A DNA stretch of 10,834 nt from an uncultured Micrococcus sp. (GCA_946222435.1 CAMIOJ010000046.1:1-10834), one strand, 5' to 3'; counted from the first letter of the stretch, positions 1-5,748 are shown. Numbers and translations: made by a program. Notes: generated from the sequence alone by a model not told the origin.

Positions 1-2533
1 CGGCCATGTCCCGCAGCTGGCGGTTGTCCGAGTTCAGGTCCGGCAGGTAGCGGCGGCGGCCCTCGATGGTCGCGGTGAACCCGTCTTTGCGGGCCTGGGC
101 CACGACGTCCCGCAGGTAGTCGCGGACGCCGCCGAAGCGGTCGAAGTAGCCCTTCATGAGCGTGCGGGCCTCGTCCACGCCGATGTTCAGCTGCTTGGAC
201 AGGCCGAACGAGCTCAGCCCGTAGGCCAGGCCGTAGCTCATGGCCTTGACCTTGGCCCGCTGCTCGGCGGTCACCTCGGCCGGCTCGCAGCCGAACACCT
301 GGGCGCCCACGAAGTCGTGCAGGTCCTCCCCGGTGCGGAACGCCTCGATCAGGCCGGCGTCCTCGGACAGGTGCGCCATGATCCGCATCTCGATCTGCGA
401 GTAGTCCGCTGACAGCAGGGTGTGGCCCTCGCCGGCCACGAACGCCTCGCGGATGCGTCGGCCGGCGGCCGTGCGCACCGGGATGTTCTGCAGGTTCGGG
501 TGCAGGGAGGACAGCCGCCCGGTGGCGGCCACGGTCTGCGAGTACGTCGTGTGGATGCGGCCGTCCTCGGCCACGGTCTCCAGGAGGCCGTCCACGGTCT
601 GGCGCAGCTTCGTGGCGTCCCGGTGTGCCATGAGGTTCTCGAGGAACGGGTGGCCGGTCTGCTCCAGGAGCGAGTTCAGCGAGTCGACGTCCGTGGAGTA
701 GCCGGTCTTCGTCTTGCGGGTCTTGGGCATGTCCAGGTGTTCGAAGAGCACGGCCTGCAGCTGTTTCGGGGAGCCCAGGTTCACCTCCATGCCGCCGGTC
801 TCCTCCGCCACGGAGGCCCAGGCGGACTCCTTGGCGGCGTCGGCGGCCGCGGTGAAGTCGGCGCGCAGGGACTCGAGGTGCTCCCGGTCCACGGCCACGC
901 CCTCGAGCTCCATGTCCGCCAGCAGCCGGGACAGGGGGATCTCGATCTCGCGCAGCAGGGCCTGCGCACCGCGGTCCAGCAGGCGCGGGGTGTAGTCCTC
1001 GGAGAGACGGCGCACGATCCATGCGGCGCGCACGGCGTTGCGGGCCCGGGCCGCGGCCTCGGCCGCCTCCCCGGCGCCGTCCAGGTCCAGCTCGCCCTGT
1101 GCTGTCCCCTCGACCTCCTCGGCCGGGGCCTCGAGCGGGGTGTGCAGGTCCTCGCGGGCGAGGGAGGCCAGGTCGATGTCCCGGCGGTCCGGCTGGATCA
1201 GGTAGGCGCCCAGGAACACGTCGTCCTCCACGCCGAGCAGGTCGCAGGCGCTCCCGCCCACCCCGGCGGTGCGCAGTGCCTTGAGCACGCGCTTGAGGTC
1301 GTATACGGCCTTGGTCACCGCGGCGTCCTCGAGGAGCTCGCACACGGCGGCGGCGAGGTCCTCGTCCGCCGTGGTGAGGTCCACGGCCACCGCGTCGTCC
1401 TCGGCCGCGAGGCCGAGGGCCACCGGAACGCCGTACTCGCCGGGCACGGGGACCTTGCGCCGGGGCAGCAGGGCAGGACCGTCCACCTCCACGTGCACCC
1501 CGAGCAGCGTGCCGGCGTTCCGCGAGAGGAAGGCCTCGAGCCCGGCGCGGTCCGTCGCCGCCACGGCCTCCGGCGCCTGCTCGACCTCCTCGGCGGGGGC
1601 ATCGGCGCCGAGCCGCTCAGAGAAGACCTCGAACACGCGCTCGCGGATGCGGTTGAACTGCAGGGAGTCGAAGAGCTCGGCGATCCTCTCCCGGTCCGGC
1701 ATGGTCAGCTCCATGGCGTCGTCCGTGATCGGCAGGTCCAGGTCCCGCACGAGGGCGTTGAGCCGACGGTTGCGGCGCACGTCGTCCAGGTGCGCCCGCA
1801 GGGCCTCGCCCTTCTTGCCGGTGATCTCGTCCGCATGCTCGAGCACACCGTCCAGGTCCCCGTACTTGACGAGCCACTTGGCGGCGAAGCCGGCACCCAC
1901 GCCGGGCACGCCCGGAAGGTTGTCCGCCTTCTCCCCCACCAGCGCGGCCAGGTCCGGGTAGAGGTGCGGAGGCACCCCGTACTTGGCCTCCACGTCCGCC
2001 GCCTTCATGGGCGGGATGTCCGAGACGCCCTTCTTCGGGTAGAGGACGGTGGTGGTGTCGGAGATGAGCTGGAAGGCGTCACGGTCGCCGGAGACCACGC
2101 AGGTCTCCCAGCCGGCGGCGTCGGCACGGGCCGAGAGCGTGGCCACGATGTCGTCCGCCTCGTAGCCCTCCAGGGTGAGGGTCGGGACGCCGAGGGCCTC
2201 CATGACCTTGCCGATCAGGTCGATCTGGCCGTGGAACTCCTCGGGGGTCTCGGAGCGGCCGGCCTTGTACTCCGTGTACTCCTCGGAGCGGAAGGTCGGG
2301 CCGGACAGGTCGAAGGCCACCGCCACATGGGTGGGGGCCTGCTGCCGGATCATGGTCAGCAGCATCGAGGTGAACCCGTAGACCGCGTTGGTGTGCTGGC
2401 CGGTGTCCGTGGCGAAGTTCTCGGCGGGCAGGGCGTAGAAGGCACGGAAGGCCATGGAGTGGCCGTCCAGGACCAGCAGGCGGCGGGGTGCGGTGTCCTG
2501 CGCGGTCTGCGCGGCGGTCTCGGCGCTGGGCAT
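1..2533 (-). CDS. polA: DNA polymerase I, partial (C-terminus beyond the left edge)
   Basis: Repair and Okazaki-fragment polymerase with a 5' nuclease. 844 complete codons are present. Residues 19-35 carry the 5'-nuclease start (LLVLDGHSMAFRAFYALP, Asp23), followed by EADDIVATLS, VSGDRDAFQL and the helix-hairpin-helix core DNLPGVPGVG. The central 3'-5' exonuclease-like domain is degenerate: His347 replaces the first catalytic Asp, the DLKRV segment lacks the later Asp, and the DADVT-type motif is absent. This is usual for actinobacterial PolA. Polymerase motif A is DYSQIEMRIMAHLS (catalytic Asp710) and motif B is VKAMSYGLAYGLSSFG (Tyr767). The frame leaves the window after GRRRYLPDLNSDNRQLRDMA, so roughly 80-90 residues, including motif C (VHDE), should lie beyond. 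The ATG at 2533 was chosen because GAGAGGAG sits 4 nt upstream and there is no earlier start. The gene is divergent from the thioesterase. Confidence 0.97.
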   Translation of the reverse strand, partial: MPSAETAAQTAQDTAPRRLLVLDGHSMAFRAFYALPAENFATDTGQHTNAVYGFTSMLLTMIRQQAPTHVAVAFDLSGPTFRSEEYTEYKAGRSETPEEFHGQIDLIGKVMEALGVPTLTLEGYEADDIVATLSARADAAGWETCVVSGDRDAFQLISDTTTVLYPKKGVSDIPPMKAADVEAKYGVPPHLYPDLAALVGEKADNLPGVPGVGAGFAAKWLVKYGDLDGVLEHADEITGKKGEALRAHLDDVRRNRRLNALVRDLDLPITDDAMELTMPDRERIAELFDSLQFNRIRERVFEVFSERLGADAPAEEVEQAPEAVAATDRAGLEAFLSRNAGTLLGVHVEVDGPALLPRRKVPVPGEYGVPVALGLAAEDDAVAVDLTTADEDLAAAVCELLEDAAVTKAVYDLKRVLKALRTAGVGGSACDLLGVEDDVFLGAYLIQPDRRDIDLASLAREDLHTPLEAPAEEVEGTAQGELDLDGAGEAAEAAARARNAVRAAWIVRRLSEDYTPRLLDRGAQALLREIEIPLSRLLADMELEGVAVDREHLESLRADFTAAADAAKESAWASVAEETGGMEVNLGSPKQLQAVLFEHLDMPKTRKTKTGYSTDVDSLNSLLEQTGHPFLENLMAHRDATKLRQTVDGLLETVAEDGRIHTTYSQTVAATGRLSSLHPNLQNIPVRTAAGRRIREAFVAGEGHTLLSADYSQIEMRIMAHLSEDAGLIEAFRTGEDLHDFVGAQVFGCEPAEVTAEQRAKVKAMSYGLAYGLSSFGLSKQLNIGVDEARTLMKGYFDRFGGVRDYLRDVVAQARKDGFTATIEGRRRYLPDLNSDNRQLRDMA

Positions 2534-2537
2534 GATG

Positions 2538-2545
2538 CTCCTCTC
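2538..2545 (-). promoter_or_regulatory. Ribosome binding site of polA
   Basis: On the minus strand GAGAGGAG lies 4 nt before the ATG at 2533. It supports this start over the internal Met27, although the spacing is on the short side. Confidence 0.6.
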
Positions 2546-2561
2546 GAGGGCTGACTGTGCA

Positions 2562-2567
2562 AGCCTA
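2562..2567 (-). promoter_or_regulatory. Candidate -10 box of polA
   Basis: The minus strand reads TAGGCT, fitting the actinobacterial TAnnnT -10 pattern, 28 nt before the polA start codon. A start site near 2555 would give a leader of about 20 nt containing the Shine-Dalgarno sequence. No good -35 box is visible, and the upstream half would lie inside the thioesterase gene. The identical hexamer occurs in front of pyk. Confidence 0.35.
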
Positions 2568-2573
2568 GTGGCC

Positions 2574-3104
2574 ATGACCGACACCACGCGCGCCGCGGCC
2601 GACGCCGCCCACCCTCTGTCCGGATACTCCTTCTCCCCCGGCATCACCCCGGAGTTCTCCCCCGAGGACACCGAGCGCCTCGCGGACGCCGCCGGGATCC
2701 CCGCCGAGATGCGGCGGGCGCTCGGCGGCGCGGGCATCAGCCCGCTGGCCGTGAAGATGGGCATCGTCTTCGAGGAGGTCTCGGCCGAGCGCATCGTGGC
2801 CACCATGCCGGTGGCAGGCAACGAGCAGCCGGTCGGGCTGCTGCACGGAGGCGCCCACCTGGTGCTCGGCGAGACGCTCGGATCAGTGGCGGCGAAGGTC
2901 CACGCCGGCCCCGACCTGAACGTGGTGGGCATCGAGATCGGCGCCACCCACCACCGGGCGGCCGCCTCCGGGCTCGTCCGCGCGGTCGGCACCGCGCTCT
3001 CGCTGGGCCGGACCCTCGTCAGCCACGAGGTCGTCGTCTCGGACGAGCAGGGCCGCCGCCTCTCCACGGTCCGGATCACCAACATGGTGCTCCAGCCGCG
3101 CTGA
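2574..3104 (+). CDS. Hotdog-fold acyl-CoA thioesterase, PaaI/YdiI (MenI-like) family
   Basis: A 176-residue protein predicted to hydrolyse an acyl- or aroyl-CoA thioester in the cytosol. The hotdog core starts near residue 57 and carries GLLHGGAHLVLGETLGSVAA, with His91 in the HGG turn and Glu100 as the likely catalytic acid. VGIEIGATHHRAA and a C-terminal strand ending RITNMVL follow. This layout resembles E. coli YdiI/MenI, the 1,4-dihydroxy-2-naphthoyl-CoA thioesterase of menaquinone synthesis. Menaquinone is the usual quinone of actinobacteria, so that role is plausible, but PaaI-type or broader activity cannot be excluded. About 40-50 residues precede the core, longer than the usual family N-terminus of about 140-residue members. 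The frame stays open upstream into polA, but starts there would overlap it. ATG 2574 is preferred over the in-frame GTG at 2568. Neither has a Shine-Dalgarno sequence, so translation may be leaderless or nearly so. Confidence 0.88.
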   Translation: MTDTTRAAADAAHPLSGYSFSPGITPEFSPEDTERLADAAGIPAEMRRALGGAGISPLAVKMGIVFEEVSAERIVATMPVAGNEQPVGLLHGGAHLVLGETLGSVAAKVHAGPDLNVVGIEIGATHHRAAASGLVRAVGTALSLGRTLVSHEVVVSDEQGRRLSTVRITNMVLQPR

Positions 3105-3117
3105 GCCTCTCCCCTCC

Positions 3118-3150
3118 CCGGGGCGGCGGGCCGCCGGCCGTCCTCCCCGG
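3118..3150 (+). terminator. Candidate first terminator hairpin after the thioesterase
   Basis: Fourteen nt after the thioesterase stop, CCGGGG (3118-3123) can pair with CCCCGG (3145-3150). Inside it a second stem, CGGCG (3124-3128) with CGCCG (3132-3136), forms a nested hairpin with an 8-nt bulge. There is no U-tract. Very GC-rich sequence gives such pairings easily, so this is tentative. Confidence 0.35.
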
Positions 3151-3179
3151 GCCAGGCCGGCTGAGCGGACCCCTGGACC

Positions 3180-3224
3180 ACGACGGCGGCGCCTCACCCC
3201 GGCCGGGTGAGGCACCGCCGTCGT
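3180..3224. terminator. Bidirectional terminator between the thioesterase and tRNA-Leu
   Basis: A 19-nt inverted repeat (3180-3198 with 3206-3224) encloses a 7-nt spacer. It has one mismatch, a C-A on the plus transcript that becomes a G-U wobble on the minus transcript. It sits between convergent units, 75 nt past the thioesterase stop and 50 nt past the tRNA 3' end, where it can stop both. It lacks a U-tail, as many actinobacterial terminators do. It is the strongest hairpin in the window. Confidence 0.7.
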
Positions 3225-3273
3225 CATGTCCCCGCTCCGGCTCGGTGCCCGCTCCGTGCCGGGGGACGGACAG

Positions 3274-3355
3274 TGCCCGAAGTGGGACTCGAACCCACAC
3301 ATCTCTCGATACCGCATTTTGAGTGCGGCGTGTCTACCGATTCCACCATTCGGGC
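3274..3355 (-). tRNA. tRNA-Leu, anticodon CAA (reads UUG)
   Basis: An 82-nt class II tRNA on the minus strand. The acceptor stem is GCCCGAA with TTCGGGC, with discriminator A at 3274. The D-arm has GTG/CAC around a loop with GG. The anticodon arm is CCGCA-CTCAAAA-TGCGG, with anticodon CAA at 3321-3319. A long variable arm with a short ATC-GAGA-GAT stem follows, then the T-arm GTGGG-TTCGAGT-CCCAC. The long variable arm and the A73 discriminator both fit leucine identity. The 3' CCA is not encoded and must be added after transcription. The cognate UUG codon is rare here: neither complete plus-strand gene in the window uses it. Confidence 0.97.
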
Positions 3356-3367
3356 GTGGCCACGCCC

Positions 3368-3373
3368 ACAGTA
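3368..3373 (-). promoter_or_regulatory. Candidate -10 box of tRNA-Leu
   Basis: The minus strand reads TACTGT, a TAnnnT match, ending 12 nt before the mature tRNA 5' end. Transcription would begin near 3361, leaving a very short precursor leader. The stretch after the box is G/C-rich, as in growth-rate-controlled stable-RNA promoters. No convincing -35 box is seen at 16-18 nt. Confidence 0.45.
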
Positions 3374-3415
3374 CCAGCGTGGGCATGCCGCCTCGGCCGC
3401 CGTGGCCGGGCGGAC

Positions 3416-3421
3416 TAGAGT
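3416..3421 (+). promoter_or_regulatory. Candidate -10 box of the ANTAR regulator gene
   Basis: TAGAGT fits TAnnnT in a region otherwise almost devoid of A and T. A start near 3428 would give a leader of about 95 nt that begins just before the paired hairpins at 3432. No clear -35 box is visible. Confidence 0.45.
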
Positions 3422-3431
3422 GGACGCCACC

Positions 3432-3472
3432 GGCGCGCACCGCCGCGCGCCCGCACCCGTGGCCCGGGTGCG
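3432..3472 (+). promoter_or_regulatory. Tandem RNA hairpins in the leader of the ANTAR gene
   Basis: Two perfect hairpins lie back to back. Hairpin 1 pairs GGCGCGC (3432-3438) with GCGCGCC (3445-3451) around the hexaloop ACCGCC. Hairpin 2 pairs CGCACCCG (3452-3459) with CGGGTGCG (3465-3472) around TGGCC. A weaker third hairpin (3484-3501, with two G-U pairs) ends 5 nt before the Shine-Dalgarno sequence. Known ANTAR targets are paired hairpins with hexaloops carrying A1 and G4. Hairpin 1 fits, but hairpin 2 has a pentaloop (or a 7-nt loop if its top pair opens). The element may be an autoregulatory site or chance folding of GC-rich RNA. Confidence 0.4.
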
Positions 3473-3506
3473 TCCCCGTCATGGTGCGCCGCGCGGCGTG
3501 CAGCAG

Positions 3507-3512
3507 AAGGAG
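3507..3512 (+). promoter_or_regulatory. Ribosome binding site that fixes the ANTAR gene start
   Basis: AAGGAG lies 10 nt before the ATG at 3523. The in-frame ATG at 3481 has no such sequence, which decides the start. Confidence 0.75.
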
Positions 3513-3522
3513 CCGTCACCCG

Positions 3523-4140
3523 ATGACCGCCGAGGACACTGCGAACACCGAGAACTCCCCCGCCGACCGGACCGCGGTCCGGGCCGTCGTCGCCGAGGAC
3601 GAGGCCCTCATCCGCCTGGACATCGTCGAGTCCCTCACGGCCGCCGGATACGAGGTCGTCGCCGAGGCCGGCGACGGCCGTGCGGCCGTGGAGGCCGTCC
3701 GCGAGCACCGCCCGGACGTGGTGGTGATGGACGTGAAGATGCCGGTGATGGACGGGCTGTCCGCGGCCGAGGAGATCGCGTCCGGGCGCCTGGCGCCGGT
3801 CGTCATGCTCACCGCCTTCTCCCAGCGTGAGCTCGTGGAGCGGGCCCGGTCCGCCGGCGCCATGGCCTACGTGGTCAAGCCCTTCACCGAGGCGGACCTG
3901 GTGCCGGCCATCGAGCTGGCGGTCGCCCGCTTCGACGAGCTGCGCAGCCTCGAGGCGGAGGTCAAGGACCTCTCCGAGCGCTTCGAGACCCGCAAGCTCG
4001 TCGAGCGCGCGAAGGCGCTGCTGCAGTCCCACATGGACCTGTCCGAGCCGGAGGCCTTCCGGTGGGTCCAGAAGACCTCCATGGACCGCCGCCTGACGAT
4101 GCGCGAGGTCGCCCAGACCGTGGTGGACCAGCTGGGCTGA
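3523..4140 (+). CDS. pdtaR: ANTAR-domain response regulator (PdtaR/Rv1626 type)
   Basis: A 205-residue two-domain regulator that acts on RNA rather than DNA. The receiver domain (about 19-135) has acidic pocket Glu25-Asp26, phospho-acceptor Asp70 in VVVMDVKMPVMDG, Thr97 in MLTAFSQRE and Lys118 in YVVKPF. A short helical linker leads to the ANTAR domain (about 145-203), with RKLVERAKALLQ, EPEAFRWVQKTSMDRR and the final MREVAQTVV. Length, layout and motifs match M. tuberculosis PdtaR (Rv1626), which is phosphorylated by the kinase PdtaS and then binds hairpin RNAs to control termination or translation. No histidine kinase is adjacent, so the partner should be encoded elsewhere. The order polA - regulator - pyk also recalls the M. 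tuberculosis Rv1617-Rv1629 region. The ATG with AAGGAG was chosen; longer in-frame starts would run through the tRNA gene. It is convergent with pyk. Confidence 0.95.
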   Translation: MTAEDTANTENSPADRTAVRAVVAEDEALIRLDIVESLTAAGYEVVAEAGDGRAAVEAVREHRPDVVVMDVKMPVMDGLSAAEEIASGRLAPVVMLTAFSQRELVERARSAGAMAYVVKPFTEADLVPAIELAVARFDELRSLEAEVKDLSERFETRKLVERAKALLQSHMDLSEPEAFRWVQKTSMDRRLTMREVAQTVVDQLG

Positions 4141-4158
4141 CGCCCGCCGGCGGCTCAG
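4137..4158. terminator. Candidate bidirectional hairpin spanning both stop codons
   Basis: CTGA (4137-4140) pairs with TCAG (4155-4158), so the stop codons of the regulator gene and pyk face each other. Inside, G-C and CCG-CGG pairs with two single-base bulges close on a CCGG loop. Only 14 nt separate the two genes, so any intrinsic terminator must overlap them. The stem is short and interrupted, so support is weak. Confidence 0.3.
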
Positions 4159-5639
4159 TTCTCCGCGGCGAGCTCCCACTTGCCGACCGGCTCGCGGTGC
4201 GAGTCGTCGAGGCGGCCGCCGGCGTCGTGCGGGTCCCCCACCTTGTGCACCTTCAGGGTGTTGGTGGTGCCGGCCTGTCCCGGGGGCGAGCCCGCGGCGA
4301 TCACCACGAACTGGCCCTCCTCCGCGATGCCCTCGGAGAGCAGCGAACGGTCCACCTGTCCGGTCATCTCGTCCGTGGTCTCCACGAACGGCACCATCTT
4401 GGGGAACACGCCCCAGGCCAGGCAGAGGATGTTGTGCGTGTGTTCCACGTGCGTGTAGGCGTACACCGGCTGCTTCGGGCGCAGGCGCGAGATCCGGCGC
4501 GCGGAGTCGCCGGTGCGGGTGAAGGTCGCCAGGAACGGGATGTCCAGCTGCTGGGCGATGTCCACGGCCGCACGGGTGATGGCCCCGCCGCGGGTGCGCG
4601 GCTGGGCGGTCAGCGGGTCGATCCGCTCCAGGCCGTTGGTCTCCGTGGACTCGATGATGCGCGCCATCGTCTGCACGGTCTCCACCGGGTAGGCGCCCAC
4701 CGAGGTCTCCCCGGAGAGCATGACCGCGTCCGCGCCGTCCAGCACGGCGTTGGCGCAGTCCGAGGCCTCCGCACGGGTCGGCCGGGGGTTCTCGATCATG
4801 GACTCCAGCACCTGCGTGGCCACGATGATGGGCTTGGCCCACCGACGGGCGAGCTCGATCGCGCGCTTCTGGACCACGGGGACGTCCTCGAGGGGCAGTT
4901 CCACGCCCAGGTCACCGCGGGCCACCATGACTGCGTCGAACGCGTCCACGATGGCCTCCAGGTTCTCCACCGCCTGCGGCTTCTCGATCTTCGCGATCAC
5001 GGGGATCCGGCGTTCCTCCTCGTCCATGATCTCGTGGACGCGGGCGACGTCGGCGGCGTCACGGACGAAGGACAGGGCGATCATGTCCACGCCGATGCGC
5101 AGCGCCCAGCGCAGGTCGTCCTCGTCCTTCCGGGACAGGGCGGGCACGTTCACGGCCACGCCCGGCAGGTTGATGCCCTTGTGGTCGGACACGGCGCCGC
5201 CGACCTCGACCTCGGTCACGACGTCCGTGTCCGTGACCTCGACGGCCCGCAGGCGGACCTTGCCGTCGTCCACCAGCAGCACGTCGCCGGGGGCGACGTC
5301 CCCCGGCAGGCCCCTGTGGGTGGTGCCGCAGAGCTCGGCGGTGCCCTCGACCTCCCGGGTGGTGACGGTGAAGCGGTCCCCCTCCTCGAGGTGGTGCGGG
5401 CCGTCGGCGAAGCGGCCGAGGCGGATCTTCGGCCCCTGCAGGTCCGCGAAGATCGCCACCGGGTGCTTCACCTCCACGGCGAGGCGGCGGACCCGTTCGT
5501 AGGCGATCTCATGCACGGCGTGGTCGCCGTGGCTCATGTTCAGTCGGGCGACGTCGACGCCGGACTCGATGAGTCGGCGGGTCACGTCGTCGGAGTCGGT
5601 GGCGGGTCCGAAGGTGGCAATGATCTTCGCGTGGCGCAT
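4155..5639 (-). CDS. pyk: Pyruvate kinase
   Basis: Catalyses phosphoenolpyruvate + ADP to pyruvate + ATP, the last step of glycolysis. 494 residues, normal for the family. The barrel begins MRHAKIIATFGPATDS. Phosphate/ADP-site residues Arg32, Asn34 and Ser36 lie in ARLNMSHGDH. The B domain covers about 74-165. The signature IPVIAKIEKPQ gives catalytic Lys217 and metal ligand Glu219, and MVARGDLGVELP gives metal ligand Asp243. ATQVLESMIENPRPTRAE and the MLSGETSVGAYPVE segment follow, then the C-terminal allosteric domain from about 345. FADLQGPKIR has Lys71 where K+-dependent enzymes carry Glu, so K+-independence is predicted. The start ATG lies 6 nt after a -10 box and has no Shine-Dalgarno sequence, suggesting a leaderless mRNA. 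It is separated from gltD by a strong hairpin, so it is probably its own transcription unit. Confidence 0.97.
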   Translation of the reverse strand: MRHAKIIATFGPATDSDDVTRRLIESGVDVARLNMSHGDHAVHEIAYERVRRLAVEVKHPVAIFADLQGPKIRLGRFADGPHHLEEGDRFTVTTREVEGTAELCGTTHRGLPGDVAPGDVLLVDDGKVRLRAVEVTDTDVVTEVEVGGAVSDHKGINLPGVAVNVPALSRKDEDDLRWALRIGVDMIALSFVRDAADVARVHEIMDEEERRIPVIAKIEKPQAVENLEAIVDAFDAVMVARGDLGVELPLEDVPVVQKRAIELARRWAKPIIVATQVLESMIENPRPTRAEASDCANAVLDGADAVMLSGETSVGAYPVETVQTMARIIESTETNGLERIDPLTAQPRTRGGAITRAAVDIAQQLDIPFLATFTRTGDSARRISRLRPKQPVYAYTHVEHTHNILCLAWGVFPKMVPFVETTDEMTGQVDRSLLSEGIAEEGQFVVIAAGSPPGQAGTTNTLKVHKVGDPHDAGGRLDDSHREPVGKWELAAEN

Positions 5640-5645
5640 ACGGTC

Positions 5646-5675
5646 AGCCTACGTTTCGTGGCGGGGTCGGGTCAC
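5646..5675 (-). promoter_or_regulatory. pyk promoter, predicted leaderless
   Basis: The minus strand has GTGACC (5675-5670, four of six matches to TTGACA), an 18-nt spacer, and TAGGCT (5651-5646) as -10. Six nt, GACCGT, then separate the -10 from the ATG, so transcription should begin at or next to the A of the start codon. No ribosome binding site is present, which is consistent. Confidence 0.6.
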
Positions 5676-5692
5676 CGCCCGCGCGCGGGCGG
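5675..5692. repeat. Perfect 18-nt palindrome abutting the pyk -35 box
   Basis: CCGCCCGCGCGCGGGCGG is its own reverse complement, centred between 5683 and 5684, and shares one base with the predicted -35 box of pyk. The position suits an operator, or a second hairpin after gltD. No known regulator site is recognised, and GC-only palindromes arise more easily in this base composition. Confidence 0.5.
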
Positions 5693-5717
5693 ATTTCGCC
5701 CCGCGCGAAGACGGCGG

Positions 5718-5748
5718 CGACGGCCGCGCACCGGGTGCGCGGCCGTCG
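5718..5748 (-). terminator. Terminator of the gltBD operon
   Basis: A perfect 13-bp stem (5718-5730 with 5736-5748) closes a CCGGG loop, 57 nt past the gltD stop. The inverted repeat counts 15 bases per arm if the loop bases are included. There is no U-tract, though a small TTCGC/GCGAA hairpin follows at 5695-5709. It separates gltD from the downstream pyk promoter. Confidence 0.65.

Noticed and set aside
422..2554. A 710-codon open frame on the plus strand opposite polA
   Set aside because: Its translation is low-complexity (Gly, Arg, Val, His, Leu) with no recognisable motif. It is the antisense shadow of polA, kept open by very high GC. polA itself has every expected domain.
2454..2573. 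An N-terminal extension of the thioesterase into polA
   Set aside because: The extra residues would overlap the polA coding start, match nothing in the hotdog family and read like antisense polA.
3226..3522. An N-terminal extension of the ANTAR regulator starting at 3226 or 3481
   Set aside because: The 3226 start reads through the antisense of tRNA-Leu, a known source of false protein extensions. The 3481 ATG lacks a ribosome binding site. ATG 3523 has AAGGAG and gives 205 residues, the size of Rv1626.
3415..4842. A 475-codon minus-strand frame opposite the ANTAR regulator
   Set aside because: It is the antisense shadow of the regulator plus out-of-phase pyk, with no domain content.
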